Shown here piece by piece: positions 34,203 through 42,446 of a stretch of DNA of 43,881 nt (the stretch's first letter is position 1; each line of letters opens with the position of its first letter). The translations under genes were made by a program, and so were the position numbers. The notes below the pieces were generated by a model that did not search any database, was not told where the DNA came from, and saw nothing but the letters and a program-made list of their open reading frames with translations. Source of the stretch: Thermoproteota archaeon (GTDB lineage Archaea > Thermoproteota > Thermoprotei_A > EX4484-217-1 > JAPDJV01); assembly GCA_029258925.1 (NCBI GenBank), contig JAPDJV010000027.1:1-43881 (forward strand). The letters are read 5' to 3'.

Positions 34203-35225
34203 TCATGGTTCTTGGGTGCTTCTGGAGAGTTTTGCTAGGATTTTTGTTGCGGTGGAGAGGGCGTTTTCTGCGTCGTTGCTTGTTGGTGTATATGTGGTGT
34301 GGTAGACGGCGTTTCTCATCTTGTTTAGTTCAATTAGGCTGTTTAGTGTGTCTTCGCTAAGTGGTTTTTTTAGTTTGGATAGGAAGAGGGGGTTGCTTAG
34401 TGCTTCTAGAAGGTATAGTGGTGCTTTTCCTGCTTCCTTGATCAGGTATCCTTTAACTGCTAGTTCTACTGCTGAGTGTGACATTAGGATGGAGGAGTCA
34501 GGGTCTCCAGAGTTAAGGTGCCTTTTAGCCTTGTCAAGGTATTTTTTTGCTTTTTCCATGTAATCTTTAAAGGCCACCTTGCGGAACCTCCTAAAGGTAC
34601 GGGTAACTTTTTTGAAGTAGGCTTGCACGTCATCCCTGCATGGCTCCTCTAAATCCGCGATCTTGTAAGAGTCGAACTTGACGCTTAACCGTATCGGTAT
34701 GCCTAGCTCAACGTGTAGAAAATGGAAGGTGTCGCGTTTGCTGCTTGGTATTTCTCCGCGTAGGAAACAGTATGCTGCCCCTATCCAGAAGGCTGCTATG
34801 GCCAGTCTGTGAGCTGCCTCCCTTAGGAATCCTTCTTTTAAGTATTCTCGGGATACCTTGAGGGTTTTCTCTGTTTTCTCGAGGCACAAAGAAATGGTAA
34901 GCGACGTGACCCCCTGATTTTGGTACATTACCTGTTTAAAGCTTCGTTTGCCGAACACGGCAGCTGCCTGTTTGCTTATTATCAGGATTTCGGGGACGCC
35001 TATCCTGATTCCCTCTATAAACGTCTCCAAGGGCATTTCATCTATTGAAGCATGCCCCTTGCATTTCTTTATAAGTGACATGTCATCCAGCGACTTCTCG
35101 CCATCGTATACATGCAAAAAATCATAATCACTATCCTCCCTCTCCCCCCCTACTGCCCGACTACCGAATAAAAGAAGAAATCCTCTACCTTTCCCTTCAC
35201 CGCTAAAGACACGCATGGAAACCAC
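34203..35225 (-). CDS. Fused MNT nucleotidyltransferase-HEPN protein
   Basis: A 340-aa protein joining two domains usually found as separate toxin and antitoxin. Residues about 15-45 carry LLFGSRAVGGEREDSDYDFLHVY, with the MNT motif GSR...SDYD. Residues about 110-180 are helical and look like a nucleotidyltransferase substrate-binding part. Residues about 215-340 are HEPN, with YMEKAKKYLDKAKRHLNSGD, HSAVELAVKGYL and MRNAVYH (RX4H). In cis the MNT part could modify or hold the HEPN RNase. GTG 35225 and ATG 35216 are both possible starts. Nothing recognisable is co-transcribed with it. Confidence 0.82.
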   Translation of the reverse strand: MVSMRVFSGEGKGRGFLLLFGSRAVGGEREDSDYDFLHVYDGEKSLDDMSLIKKCKGHASIDEMPLETFIEGIRIGVPEILIISKQAAAVFGKRSFKQVMYQNQGVTSLTISLCLEKTEKTLKVSREYLKEGFLREAAHRLAIAAFWIGAAYCFLRGEIPSSKRDTFHFLHVELGIPIRLSVKFDSYKIADLEEPCRDDVQAYFKKVTRTFRRFRKVAFKDYMEKAKKYLDKAKRHLNSGDPDSSILMSHSAVELAVKGYLIKEAGKAPLYLLEALSNPLFLSKLKKPLSEDTLNSLIELNKMRNAVYHTTYTPTSNDAENALSTATKILAKLSRSTQEP

Positions 35226-35787
35226 ACACTAAATCTGTCACCCTCTCAAACCATATTTCCAATACGATTATATAAATTAAATCGATTTAGATTCCAACTT
35301 TATTTGGTCTTTTTGTATTTTGAGCATTTCATAATTCGAGCTGGAAGGTGATTAAGGGCTGTTTACTTTATCCTCTCAGCTTTCTAACGAGGGTTAAACC
35401 TGTTAGCCCGGTCATTCCAATCCCTTTTCTTTTACTATTATTGGCTTAAAGACAGCCTCACACGGCTAAATAGAGGAAAGGTTGGCTCCCACTGCTAAAT
35501 GTTAAAAGCGAGGAAATGGCGTTTCTGTGACAGCACCTGATAGAGGGTTAGTTAAATGTGCTTCCCATGAGAAGTATAGGAACGGTATTGTTTTCCTTCA
35601 TGCCAAGTTTTCTTAAGTTCATATTTCACATCATTTTTGCATTTATTGTTAATATCTTTCCTCGGTAATTTAGGATTAACGGTGGCCTCTAAGCTAAGTA
35701 GGTTAGGAGTAGTTAGTTTGTGAAGCATCCATAGATTATTCGGTAGAGTGGTAGGGTCCCAGGTAAAGATTTCAAAATTTTTAGGAT
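35226..35787. other. AT-rich spacer without a recognised gene
   Basis: About 560 bp, AT-rich, with poly-T runs that could end transcription from either side. No coding family or RNA gene recognised. Confidence 0.45.
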
Positions 35788-35919
35788 TTATCGTCCTTTC
35801 TTAATTTTCACATTAAATGATTCTATTTTTTCCTTGTTTTTATCAGCAGGGGTTATTGCAAGGAGCGTTAGTATTGTAACCACCCATATCAGGATTGAAG
35901 TCATTATTCCTCCATGCAT
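35788..35919 (-). CDS. Possible small membrane protein
   Basis: A 43-codon frame from ATG 35919, MHGGIMTSILIWVVTILTLLA, has one clear TM helix and a charged tail (KNKEKIESFNVKIKKGR). The frame stays open to 36048, overlapping the PIN gene end. No family recognised; small single-helix proteins near toxin genes can be real, but this could be chance. Confidence 0.25.
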   Translation of the reverse strand: MHGGIMTSILIWVVTILTLLAITPADKNKEKIESFNVKIKKGR

Positions 35920-36008
35920 TAGGGCTAAGAAGCCTTCTAGGAGTCGCAAGCCCTTACTAAACGTTAAAATTCCCGTCTCCCATAAGGCTCCACAGCCATA
36001 AACCCTTC

Positions 36009-36484
36009 CTACATTTGCATTTCCCTTAGGGCTTCTCTGGGGTTGCAAACCTCTATGTAGTGCTTGACAGCCTCCTTAACCTCGTGCCTGAGCAGGTGGC
36101 GTTCATCCACTGTGACGAAGACATCACACTCCTCCCCTATCGCGGTTGCCAGGTGGTGGAAGTCCGCTGCTTCCACTCTAAACCTCCTCTTTAGGTCTCT
36201 CAGCTCGAACATTAAGCTGACAGCTCTCTCCACGTAAGGGTGGAATGGCATTATCCGCAGGTTGAACCCTTTCTGCACCGTCGCCTCAGCAACGTAAATT
36301 TTCTCTATCGGCATGGTGGTTGACGCAGCGGGCGCACCGGGGGAACTCGACGAGCACGAGCGCCGAGGCAACAGCTCCCTCCCCTCTCACAGCCTCCGCC
36401 AGCCTCACGGAATCCTCATGAAACTTCTCCCCCCTTCCTCTTCAGGGACGCTATGAGCACTCCGGTGTCGACTGCAACCTTCAA
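36009..36484 (-). pseudogene. PIN-domain (VapC-like) toxin, frameshifted
   Basis: The first part, from TTG 36484, reads VAVDTGVLIASLKRKG with the catalytic Asp, then EDSVRLAEAV and ASALVLVEFP. The second part, in another frame, reads VEAADFHHLATAIGEECDVFVTVDERHL, with the AxDxxxxA and FVTxDxxH signatures. The shift falls in a run of five G (36339-36343, C5 on the coding strand). Removing one C joins the two parts into a normal VapC of about 158 aa. It overlaps the HTH gene by 4 nt. Loss by slippage, phase variation or assembly error are all possible. Confidence 0.75.
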
Positions 36485-36804
36485 CCTCTTCTCTCCCTTC
36501 GAACCATCTCGAAAGCAGGCACATCCTCAAAGTATTCCTCCAGCTCGTCTGCCAGCTCCCTCAGCTCCCTCGGCTTAGCACACGATGGAACATTAAACCT
36601 TAGCCTTCCAAGCTGGTTGAGGAGGAACACGTTAACACGTCCTTTCCTGACATGCTTCACCTTACCTCTCCCAGCCAGCTGAAGCAGCAACCCATTGGCG
36701 GTAGCCCAAGACACGCCGAGCTGCCTAGCAACCTCATCGGTCGTCTTAGGCCCCTCCGAAAGCACCCTCAACACCTTCTCCACCATATCCATCCTGAACA
36801 CCAC
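36481..36804 (-). CDS. HTH antitoxin-like protein of the PIN pair
   Basis: A 107-aa protein. VLRVLSEGPKTTDEVARQLGVSW is a winged-helix DNA-binding start (ArsR/MarR-like), followed by a short wing KVKHVRKGRVNVFLL. The C-terminal 45 residues (PRELRELADELEEYFEDV) are probably the PIN-binding tail. It overlaps the PIN gene start by four bases, so the two form a TA operon and it may repress its own promoter. Starts GTG 36804 or ATG 36792. Confidence 0.72.
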   Translation of the reverse strand: MVFRMDMVEKVLRVLSEGPKTTDEVARQLGVSWATANGLLLQLAGRGKVKHVRKGRVNVFLLNQLGRLRFNVPSCAKPRELRELADELEEYFEDVPAFEMVRRERRG

Positions 36805-37019
36805 CGGTCACATGGTACATCTAAAGACCCGTCGAACCCCCCATCTAATGAACACATGCCAAAAAACTGATTTATCTATTATCTATTATGCTCCCCCTCC
36901 AAGTCCTGAGAGCCCCGTCTCCACCAGAAAAGGAGTGTGGGTTTAAAGTGAAGGAGTGAAGGTTTTTTAGCAACCTTCAACCTTAAATTATTCCTAGAAG
37001 CTCTTTGAGAGGGCCTCTA

Positions 37020-38414
37020 ATGCGGGTGAACGGCGGAGCCATCCTCCTAACCTTGATCGTTCTCCTCCTCCCAGCCATACTCCACCCTGCTTGCTCCAGC
37101 TACGGCGTAGACGCGTCACCCTCCCCGGAAGGCACCGTCATGGTTGCTGAGATTAAGGGGGAGATAACCCGGTCTACGGCCTACATGGTTCAGGAGGTTT
37201 TAACGGTTGCCCTTCAAACCGGCTCGAGGCTTGTGGTTTTCTACGTTAACACTCCGGGCGGCGAGCTCGGAGCTGTGAACGAGATAATGAACCTTTTCGA
37301 GCTCAGCGTGGTGCCGGTATGCGTCTTCGTCTCTCCCTTCGGGTCGGCGGCGTGGAGCGGGGGGACATACCTCCTCATGGCAAGCCACATTGCAGCCATG
37401 TCAAGCGGCACGATTATAGGTTCATGCCAGCCTGTCGTGGGCGGTCAGCCGGTTTACGACGCTAAGTACGTTAACGCCATGGCGGCGCTGATGATGGCCC
37501 ACGCCCGCCTCCACTCGAGGAACGAGACGGTTGCAGGCCAGTTCGTGTACTTGAACTTAAACCTGCTCCCCGAGCAGGCCAAGGACAGCGGCGTCGTGGA
37601 GGTGGTAGCGAACAGCCTCCCGGAACTCCTCTCTAAGCTTGAGGGGAAAACGCTGATCCAGTACGTGAACAATGAGACTGGAACGGTGGCGTGGAGGCTG
37701 GTTGACGACGCCGACGCTGAAAGATATAACCCAGTCAGGAAGATCCCCCTTTCAGGTGTAAGTGGAGCATACCCCCTATTCTACCAGAAGCCTGTCAAAT
37801 ACTATGTTCTGGACTTTCTAGTTAACCCTTACGTTGCGTACTCTCTCCTCATGCTCGGGCTCTTCGGCTTGATAATCGGGATAAAAACCCCGGGCTACGG
37901 GGCTGAAGTCGGAGGCAGCATATCCCTCCTCCTTTCCCTCCTGGGGCTGGGAGTTTTAGGGTTGAACGTCGCCGCCCTCCTCCTCTTCGCCCTCGGCTTC
38001 ACACTCCTACTGCTAGAGATTAAAACCGGAACCACGGTACTGGCCGTAGGGGGGATAACCTGTCTGGTCTTGGGCAGCTTGATCGTCGTCCCGGCAGGAT
38101 GGCTCTTCACCTCAACGTTCGTAGAATCCCTTAGAACACTCCTCCTCACAATCTCAGGCCTGCTAGCCGCCTTCTTCGCTCTCATAATATACAAGGTAGG
38201 GAAAGTCCAAAGGCTCAAATCCAAACTTGAACCCGAAACCCTCATAGGGGAGACGGGAACCGCAAAAACGACACTAAACCCGAAAGGTCAAGTCCTGGTT
38301 AAAGGCGAGGTGTGGTCAGCCCGCTCAGCCGGCAACACAACCATACCTGAAGGATCAAGAGTGAAAATCGTAAAGGTCACGGGGCTAACACTCATAGTGG
38401 AGGAAGCAGAGTAG
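37020..38414 (+). CDS. nfeD: NfeD / ClpP-class membrane-bound serine protease
   Basis: About 464 aa. A signal-like helix (ILLTLIVLLLPAILHPA) precedes the protease domain. EGTVMVAEIKGEITRSTAY and VVFYVNTPGGELGAVNEIM lead to the nucleophile region AWSGGTYLLMASHIAAMS, where Ser sits in W-S-G-G-T (commonly S-A-G-T). Lys is in DAKYVNAMAALMMAHA. Four to five TM helices (about 270-380) come next, and a C-terminal OB-fold NfeD domain ends the protein (IGETGTAKTTLNPKGQVLV to VTGLTLIVEE). It should cleave membrane or stomatin-type targets. ATG 37020, with GAGAGGG 7 nt upstream, is preferred to TTG 37005. No stomatin gene is adjacent. Confidence 0.88.
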   Translation: MRVNGGAILLTLIVLLLPAILHPACSSYGVDASPSPEGTVMVAEIKGEITRSTAYMVQEVLTVALQTGSRLVVFYVNTPGGELGAVNEIMNLFELSVVPVCVFVSPFGSAAWSGGTYLLMASHIAAMSSGTIIGSCQPVVGGQPVYDAKYVNAMAALMMAHARLHSRNETVAGQFVYLNLNLLPEQAKDSGVVEVVANSLPELLSKLEGKTLIQYVNNETGTVAWRLVDDADAERYNPVRKIPLSGVSGAYPLFYQKPVKYYVLDFLVNPYVAYSLLMLGLFGLIIGIKTPGYGAEVGGSISLLLSLLGLGVLGLNVAALLLFALGFTLLLLEIKTGTTVLAVGGITCLVLGSLIVVPAGWLFTSTFVESLRTLLLTISGLLAAFFALIIYKVGKVQRLKSKLEPETLIGETGTAKTTLNPKGQVLVKGEVWSARSAGNTTIPEGSRVKIVKVTGLTLIVEEAE

Positions 38415-38509
38415 AAACACCTTTCAACGTGAACGCCTTGCGAAGCAGTAACATTTTTCATAGGCATTGATGGACGCTCTGCGGCCGCAACACGTTTATA
38501 CCTCTCCTT
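38415..38509. other. Short spacer
   Basis: Nothing recognised apart from A/T-rich flank. Confidence 0.3.
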
Positions 38510-38709
38510 CCAGGCATGCTTAATTGGAGCCCCGTCTGCTCAGGAGCCTGGCTGCCCATCGGGGCAAGCACCTTCGGATGTGGGGCTCCCGGGGTCACCC
38601 GAAAGGGGACGAGCCCCTGAAGGATAAAAACCTTCAAGGGTGATGCGTCCCAAAGCGGACACACGTCTATAAAAGACTATATCCGCTGAACCCGCTCCCA
38701 CAGTAGCTT
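38510..38709 (+). mobile_element. Solo 3' end of a TnpB-type element (remnant)
   Basis: Matches the last roughly 190 bp of the TnpB element at 40563-42446, read on its minus strand. Both end with GTCTATAAAAGACTATATC, then YGCTGAACCC, and diverge right after. The remnant frame gives SQSGHTSIKDYIR next to VSQGGHMSIKDYIC in the other copy. The stretch GGGGTCACCC and AGGGGACGAG match GGGGTTACCC and AGGGGACGAG. This part holds the tnpB tail and the place where an omega-RNA is expected. No tnpA or tnpB body is nearby. Confidence 0.7.
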
Positions 38710-38787
38710 CTCTAAGAATCCGTTAAGACCGTCGGTAAGGCGTGCAACTTAAGCGTTTCACCGTTCCCCGTTGAAGCGAAGCGTTTC

Positions 38788-39108
38788 CTACCCGACTTCC
38801 ACAAGCTTCCCTCTTTTACCATAGAGTTTAAGCGTTCTCTCCGTGACTACGTGGACCTCGAACGGGTCCTTGATGCCTCTCCTCCACAGCTCTGAGAGGA
38901 CTATGCTTGGTGGGAGGTTTGTGACGACGAGCACGTCCACGTCGCTTGACATGAGGTTTCTCCCCTCCGCAACGCTGCCGAAAAGGTAAACCCTTGCCTC
39001 TTCGTCGAGGCGCTTGACGACCTCAGCTATCGTCCTCAAGTACCTTTCAAGGTTCCCGAAGACCTCAGCCCTCCTCCTCGCCTCGTCGACCAGTAGCTTC
39101 CTCAACAA
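38788..39108 (-). CDS. MNT-type nucleotidyltransferase
   Basis: A 106-aa protein. YLFGSVAEGRNLMSSDVDVLVV is the MNT active site (GS, then D-x-D); key residues are GSVAEG and SDVDVL. Short, like the antitoxin half of HEPN/MNT pairs. It starts within the HEPN gene end (44-nt overlap), so both are made together. Since its HEPN partner is frameshifted, it may be left without a target. Confidence 0.82.
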   Translation of the reverse strand: MLRKLLVDEARRRAEVFGNLERYLRTIAEVVKRLDEEARVYLFGSVAEGRNLMSSDVDVLVVTNLPPSIVLSELWRRGIKDPFEVHVVTERTLKLYGKRGKLVEVG

Positions 39109-39480
39109 CCCTCACCACCTCATCCACAACCTTCTTAAACCTTTCCACATCCTCCAACCTGTACTCCCTAGCGATGTACCTAGAGGTTATGTATGCGTCC
39201 TCCAGAGCACCGAGCTCCACGCTGAACCTGCCCATCACCTCCTCGACGCCGCCGTGCCCCGTGATCTCGTGTATGAGCTCCAGCAGCCTCCTCACACCAC
39301 GCACCTTAAGGTGGTCGACGCCAAGTTTGAGCAGGAACGCTTTAAGGTGGAGTTGAAGGGACTGCTCAAGGCTGAACGCTGCCAGGTCGTAGAAGCCCTT
39401 TCAACCTGTAGGGCAGCGGTCTCGTAAAAACGCCTGCTCCTCTCAACAAGATACTCATACTCTTCACGATGCGTCAACAC
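39065..39480 (-). pseudogene. HEPN-domain protein (COG2250-like), frameshifted
   Basis: From ATG 39480, MLTHREEYEYLVERSRRFYETAALQVER reads as HEPN helix one, shown here by its key residues. After a GGG run (39396-39398, GGG on the coding strand) the true frame moves, giving FYDLAAFSLEQSLQLHLKAF, the HEPN helix two signature. It then continues LLKLGVDHLKVRGVRRLLEL and TSRYIAREYRLEDVERF. One missing G would account for it; AGG-GGC-TTC would read R-G-F. Without repair the frame stops early. It pairs with the MNT gene at 38788. Confidence 0.75.
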
Positions 39481-39621
39481 TCGTCACTTTCTATAACCAC
39501 GTCGAAAGCTAAATGGTTTTTGGTTAAAGTTAAAGATTTAAAGGGCGCGGAGACAGGTCGAATCCTCACCCAAGAACTTGATTTCACCGGTTTCCGCAAC
39601 AGGTTTCCCGTCTGGTGTGCG

Positions 39622-40335
39622 TCAACCTTCCTCGGTGCACATGTACCTTCTCCCGTGTAGCAGCAGGTCCCGTACTTTCACCCCGTAGTACGCTATTCTT
39701 TCCGTTAGTTTGAACGGGTTTTCCCGCTGGATGGCGACCTTCCCCTTCCTTATGGCTTCCAGCACATCGTCCAGCGTCCTTTCATCAGCGGCTACACCCG
39801 TTACCCCGTTGCCTATCTCGCCCAGGGTGTGGGCGTCGCTGCCGGCTACGACCGGTATCCCCTCCCTTTCAGCCAGCCTCTTAGCCTTCTCGTTTAGCCG
39901 ACGTGAGGTCCTCGCGTTAAAGCCTTCCAGCGCGTCCACCCTAACCTCCCTGACGAACGTTGGAGGCCTCCTGCGCCTGTAGGGGTGTGGAACTACGACC
40001 ACACCCCCAACGTCCCTTGCGAAGTCCACAATCTCCCCCACGTCCATCCTTCCAGGATTAAAGTCCACCTTCTCCATCACGCCTAGAACCAGTATGTCAC
40101 CCCTCTTACTGCTTATCTCAACCCCCGGAATGACGACCACGCCGTTCCTCTCAGCCTCCCTGAGCCCGGCCACGCCACCCCTAGTCGTGTTATGATCGGT
40201 TATCGCTAAGCCGTCAAGCCCCTTCCTTGCAGCCTCCTCGACAACCTCACGGGGGCTGCCCACAGCGTCGTTCCCCCAGATGGGGTGCCTAGAACAGTAC
40301 GTGTGAACGTGCAGGTCGAACATGTACATGGACAC
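39622..40335 (-). CDS. PHP-domain metal-dependent phosphoesterase
   Basis: A 237-aa protein. All PHP motifs are present: DLHVHTYCS, LAITDHN, VIPGVEIS, VVPHPYRR and GSDAHTLG, which give the metal-binding His and Asp. The family includes phosphatases of small phosphorylated metabolites and nucleic-acid 3'-5' phosphoesterases, so the substrate is open. It starts GTG 40335 (ATG 40329 possible). It lies between the HEPN/MNT pair and the transposon without clear co-regulation. Confidence 0.86.
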   Translation of the reverse strand: MSMYMFDLHVHTYCSRHPIWGNDAVGSPREVVEEAARKGLDGLAITDHNTTRGGVAGLREAERNGVVVIPGVEISSKRGDILVLGVMEKVDFNPGRMDVGEIVDFARDVGGVVVVPHPYRRRRPPTFVREVRVDALEGFNARTSRRLNEKAKRLAEREGIPVVAGSDAHTLGEIGNGVTGVAADERTLDDVLEAIRKGKVAIQRENPFKLTERIAYYGVKVRDLLLHGRRYMCTEEG

Positions 40336-40413
40336 ACACCCGAAGAATCATGTAAGGATCACGCCACGAAGACGTGAAAACCCGGAGGTTAAAACGTTTT
40401 TGGAAGCGGGGTT

Positions 40414-40562
40414 TTGGTAACTCTTCGGGAGATAAATCATAAATTAGTAATTGTTGAAAGCAAGCATGGTAGGGGTTCTTCTACCTGCCCGATATGTGGG
40501 TCTGAGTTGGTGAAATGCCCGAACGGGCTGGTGGAATGCGGAAATCATGGCCTGATGAATAG
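40414..40562 (+). pseudogene. TnpB C-terminal fragment, left of the IS607 insertion
   Basis: Reads INHKLVIVESKHGRG and STCPICGSELVK, then VECGNHGLMNR: the end of RuvC plus the zinc ribbon of a TnpB protein. The ribbon's second half is CxxH rather than CxxC. Its next residues (VVACVN) are found at 42447 onwards, on the far side of the IS607 element, so the element cut this gene. The frame continues past 40562 only because it runs antisense into the element. The 5' portion of this tnpB is missing upstream of 40414. Confidence 0.7.
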
Positions 40563-40725
40563 GGGTTCAGCAGATATAGTCTTTTATAGACATGTGTCCG
40601 CCTTGGGACACATCAACCTCGACTCCCTCGGGGTTCATCGGGAGCAAATCATTGGTCTCGTCCCCTATCGGGGTAACCCCGCTCCTCCTCAGGATAGGCT
40701 CGATTAATTCGAGCCAAACCCTCAT
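40563..40725 (-). ncRNA. Possible omega-RNA (reRNA) region of the IS607 TnpB
   Basis: TnpB guide RNAs come from the 3' end of tnpB and the element end, and this region has the expected palindromes: GTGTCC and GGACAC around a 6-nt loop (about 40589-40606), and GGGGTTACCCC (about 40671-40681). The guide would be just outside 40563. No expression data, and the boundaries are guesses. Confidence 0.4.
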
Positions 40726-41819
40726 CGAAGGAGGGAAACCCTTCATCCTTAGGTATAGGTCTATGGATGCGTTTAGCTGCTTATTTATTCTCAGGTTACA
40801 CTTCCTACATTTCTAGAACCTGCCCCTTTCGGCGTTCCATCCTCCCGCCACATCTAGGGCAGGTCTTAGTCGAATTATGGGGATCTAATAATTTCACGTT
40901 AGCTTTATAGCCCATCAGAGCTATAATCTGCATCCAATTCTGCTTAGAGACAACCCTGTTATGTGTCCTACGTTTCCCAAACATTCCCTGCTTTTCCAGG
41001 TTCTCAAATCCATGCTCGTAATCTTTGAGCTCTTTAGCGAGCTTAGCTGTTAACTTGTGCAGATAATCTTTAACCCTGTTTCTGTATCGTTGGGAATACT
41101 TCTGCATGAGTCTCCTGGCAGTTTTTGGCTTGGTTTTACGCAAGCTCTGAATCTTCCTTCTCAGGTTCTCGTAGGTTGTGTGTAAGGTGTAGAGCCGTTT
41201 CAAGTCCAACTCTAATCCATCCTCTATCGCAGAATCCATCCATGCTAAGCAGGTTCAGATCCCAAGCGATTTTCCTTTCAGGCTTGGGTTCATTTACTTG
41301 CTTCCTGAACGTTATGATCAACTCATCCTCCTTGAGAATTAATTCTCCTAAATCACAATCATCAACTCTTTTCTTGAACCAAGCTTTTGAAAGGTCGAAT
41401 TCAAGATAAAGCTGACGGGGCTCTATTGTAATCACGATTTTCCCATCCCGAAACCTGTAAAGAGTTTCTTTTACTCTGATAAACTTTCTCTTTACTACGG
41501 GCTTGTTCCTTCCCCTTCAACCTTTGATACAATTCCTTCTCCATGAGTTTAAGATCGAGTAGGCAGTTTTTATCGCTGAATCCACATAGTGGGAAGCATA
41601 ACCCCAATCCTTTAGCAGTTTATTTCTTAAAGTTCTTTTAAATTCTCTCGACTTTGGAATTATCGGAATTATCCTTCTTCCTCTTTTATGCCATTCTATG
41701 CTTTCCCAAATTACATCTATCGCTCTTCGTAGAAGACATCTATAACTGCTAAGAAACTCGCTTACATCGTAATCATGTTTTATCTTGTAGCTAAGGATCC
41801 TGGATGAGCTTCTTTGCAC
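40567..41819 (-). pseudogene. TnpB (RNA-guided nuclease family), inactivated
   Basis: The body is nearly full length, about 415 codons. The N-terminus ([21 protein letters not shown]) is followed by an in-frame TGA at 41517-41519. The frame then resumes KFIRVKETLYRFRDGKIVITIEPR and AWDLNLLSMDGF (RuvC-I Asp). A one-base insertion near 41213-41217 shifts to DLKRLYTLHTTYENLRR. FENLEKQGMF holds the RuvC-II Glu, followed by TCPRCGG. A second insertion near 40811-40814 is needed to reach CRKCNLRINKQLNAS and the tail GHMSIKDYIC. The RuvC-III position reads INKQLNA, Asn where most TnpB have Asp. It overlaps tnpA by 29 nt. Confidence 0.8.
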
Positions 41820-42408
41820 CCTCTACCACCTTCTTGTATTTATGACTCCTCCTCCCGTACAATCTACCAGCAAAATGAGAAATTATCGTAATGAGGTCTT
41901 CCGCAAGCTCTTCTTGCGGAGTCTTCTTTTCCCTATTTATCACCACGATTTCAGTTCCATAACTTTTGAAAAATTGCTCAAGTGTTTTAAACCCAAATCC
42001 TGTCAATCTATCTGAATAAGCTACGATAACCTTAGAAACCTCTTTGTTCATGACAATCTTCAACAGTTTCTGGAAGTTTCTTCTATCCTCCTTTAACCCC
42101 GAACCAATATCCTTCAAGATCTCTACATCCCAGCCCCTCTCTTTAGCATAGTTCTCGATTAGCTCTATTTGTCCTTCCAAATCGTCTTTTTGAGTATGCG
42201 ATGAAACTCTTGCGTAACCTACTATCTTCCTCTCTTCGTGGATTCCCAAAATCCTCTTTATCTCGGACTCTGGAACTCTTCTCTTCCCTCCTACAGTTCT
42301 GACACACCTTATCTTACCTTCCTTGTCCCATCTTTGGATAGTTCTAACAGTCACCCCTAGTAGCTTCGACGCTTCCCTCATACTATAAAGTCGTCCCATG
42401 TCCATCAA
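41791..42408 (-). CDS. tnpA: IS607 TnpA serine recombinase
   Basis: About 205 aa and intact. [24 protein letters not shown] is the MerR-like HTH at the N-terminus, which in IS607 precedes the catalytic domain. [20 protein letters not shown] holds the catalytic Ser, and [17 protein letters not shown] and [12 protein letters not shown] follow as in all serine resolvases. It cuts and joins DNA for element movement without ITRs. The start could be TTG 42408, ATG 42405 or ATG 42381; a TATATATAG box (about 42411-42419) suits the last if leaderless. It could move this and related elements even though tnpB is broken. Confidence 0.9.
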   Translation of the reverse strand: MMDMGRLYSMREASKLLGVTVRTIQRWDKEGKIRCVRTVGGKRRVPESEIKRILGIHEERKIVGYARVSSHTQKDDLEGQIELIENYAKERGWDVEILKDIGSGLKEDRRNFQKLLKIVMNKEVSKVIVAYSDRLTGFGFKTLEQFFKSYGTEIVVINREKKTPQEELAEDLITIISHFAGRLYGRRSHKYKKVVEGAKKLIQDP

Positions 42409-42446
42409 TATCTATATATGTCTACCAAATATTTAACAGTTTCGCA

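Larger units (their letters stand above)
40563..42446 (-). mobile_element. IS607-type element (tnpA + broken tnpB) nested in an older tnpB
   Basis: About 1.9 kb. Its tnpA (serine recombinase) and tnpB overlap and are transcribed right to left. The right end is set by the boundary shared with the solo end at 38709 (GAACCC). The left end is inferred from rejoining the interrupted gene: ...ATGAATAG on the left and ACGCGTGGTAGCC on the right restore MNR-VVACVN. The bases at the right junction (AGGGG) fit the GG preference of IS607 transposition. No target duplication is seen, as expected for this family. Confidence 0.8.

Noticed and set aside
40563-40707. C-terminal part of the plus-strand frame 40414-40707
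   Set aside because: Beyond 40562 the frame is antisense to the TnpB tail of the IS607 element. Only the first 50 codons are a real TnpB fragment.
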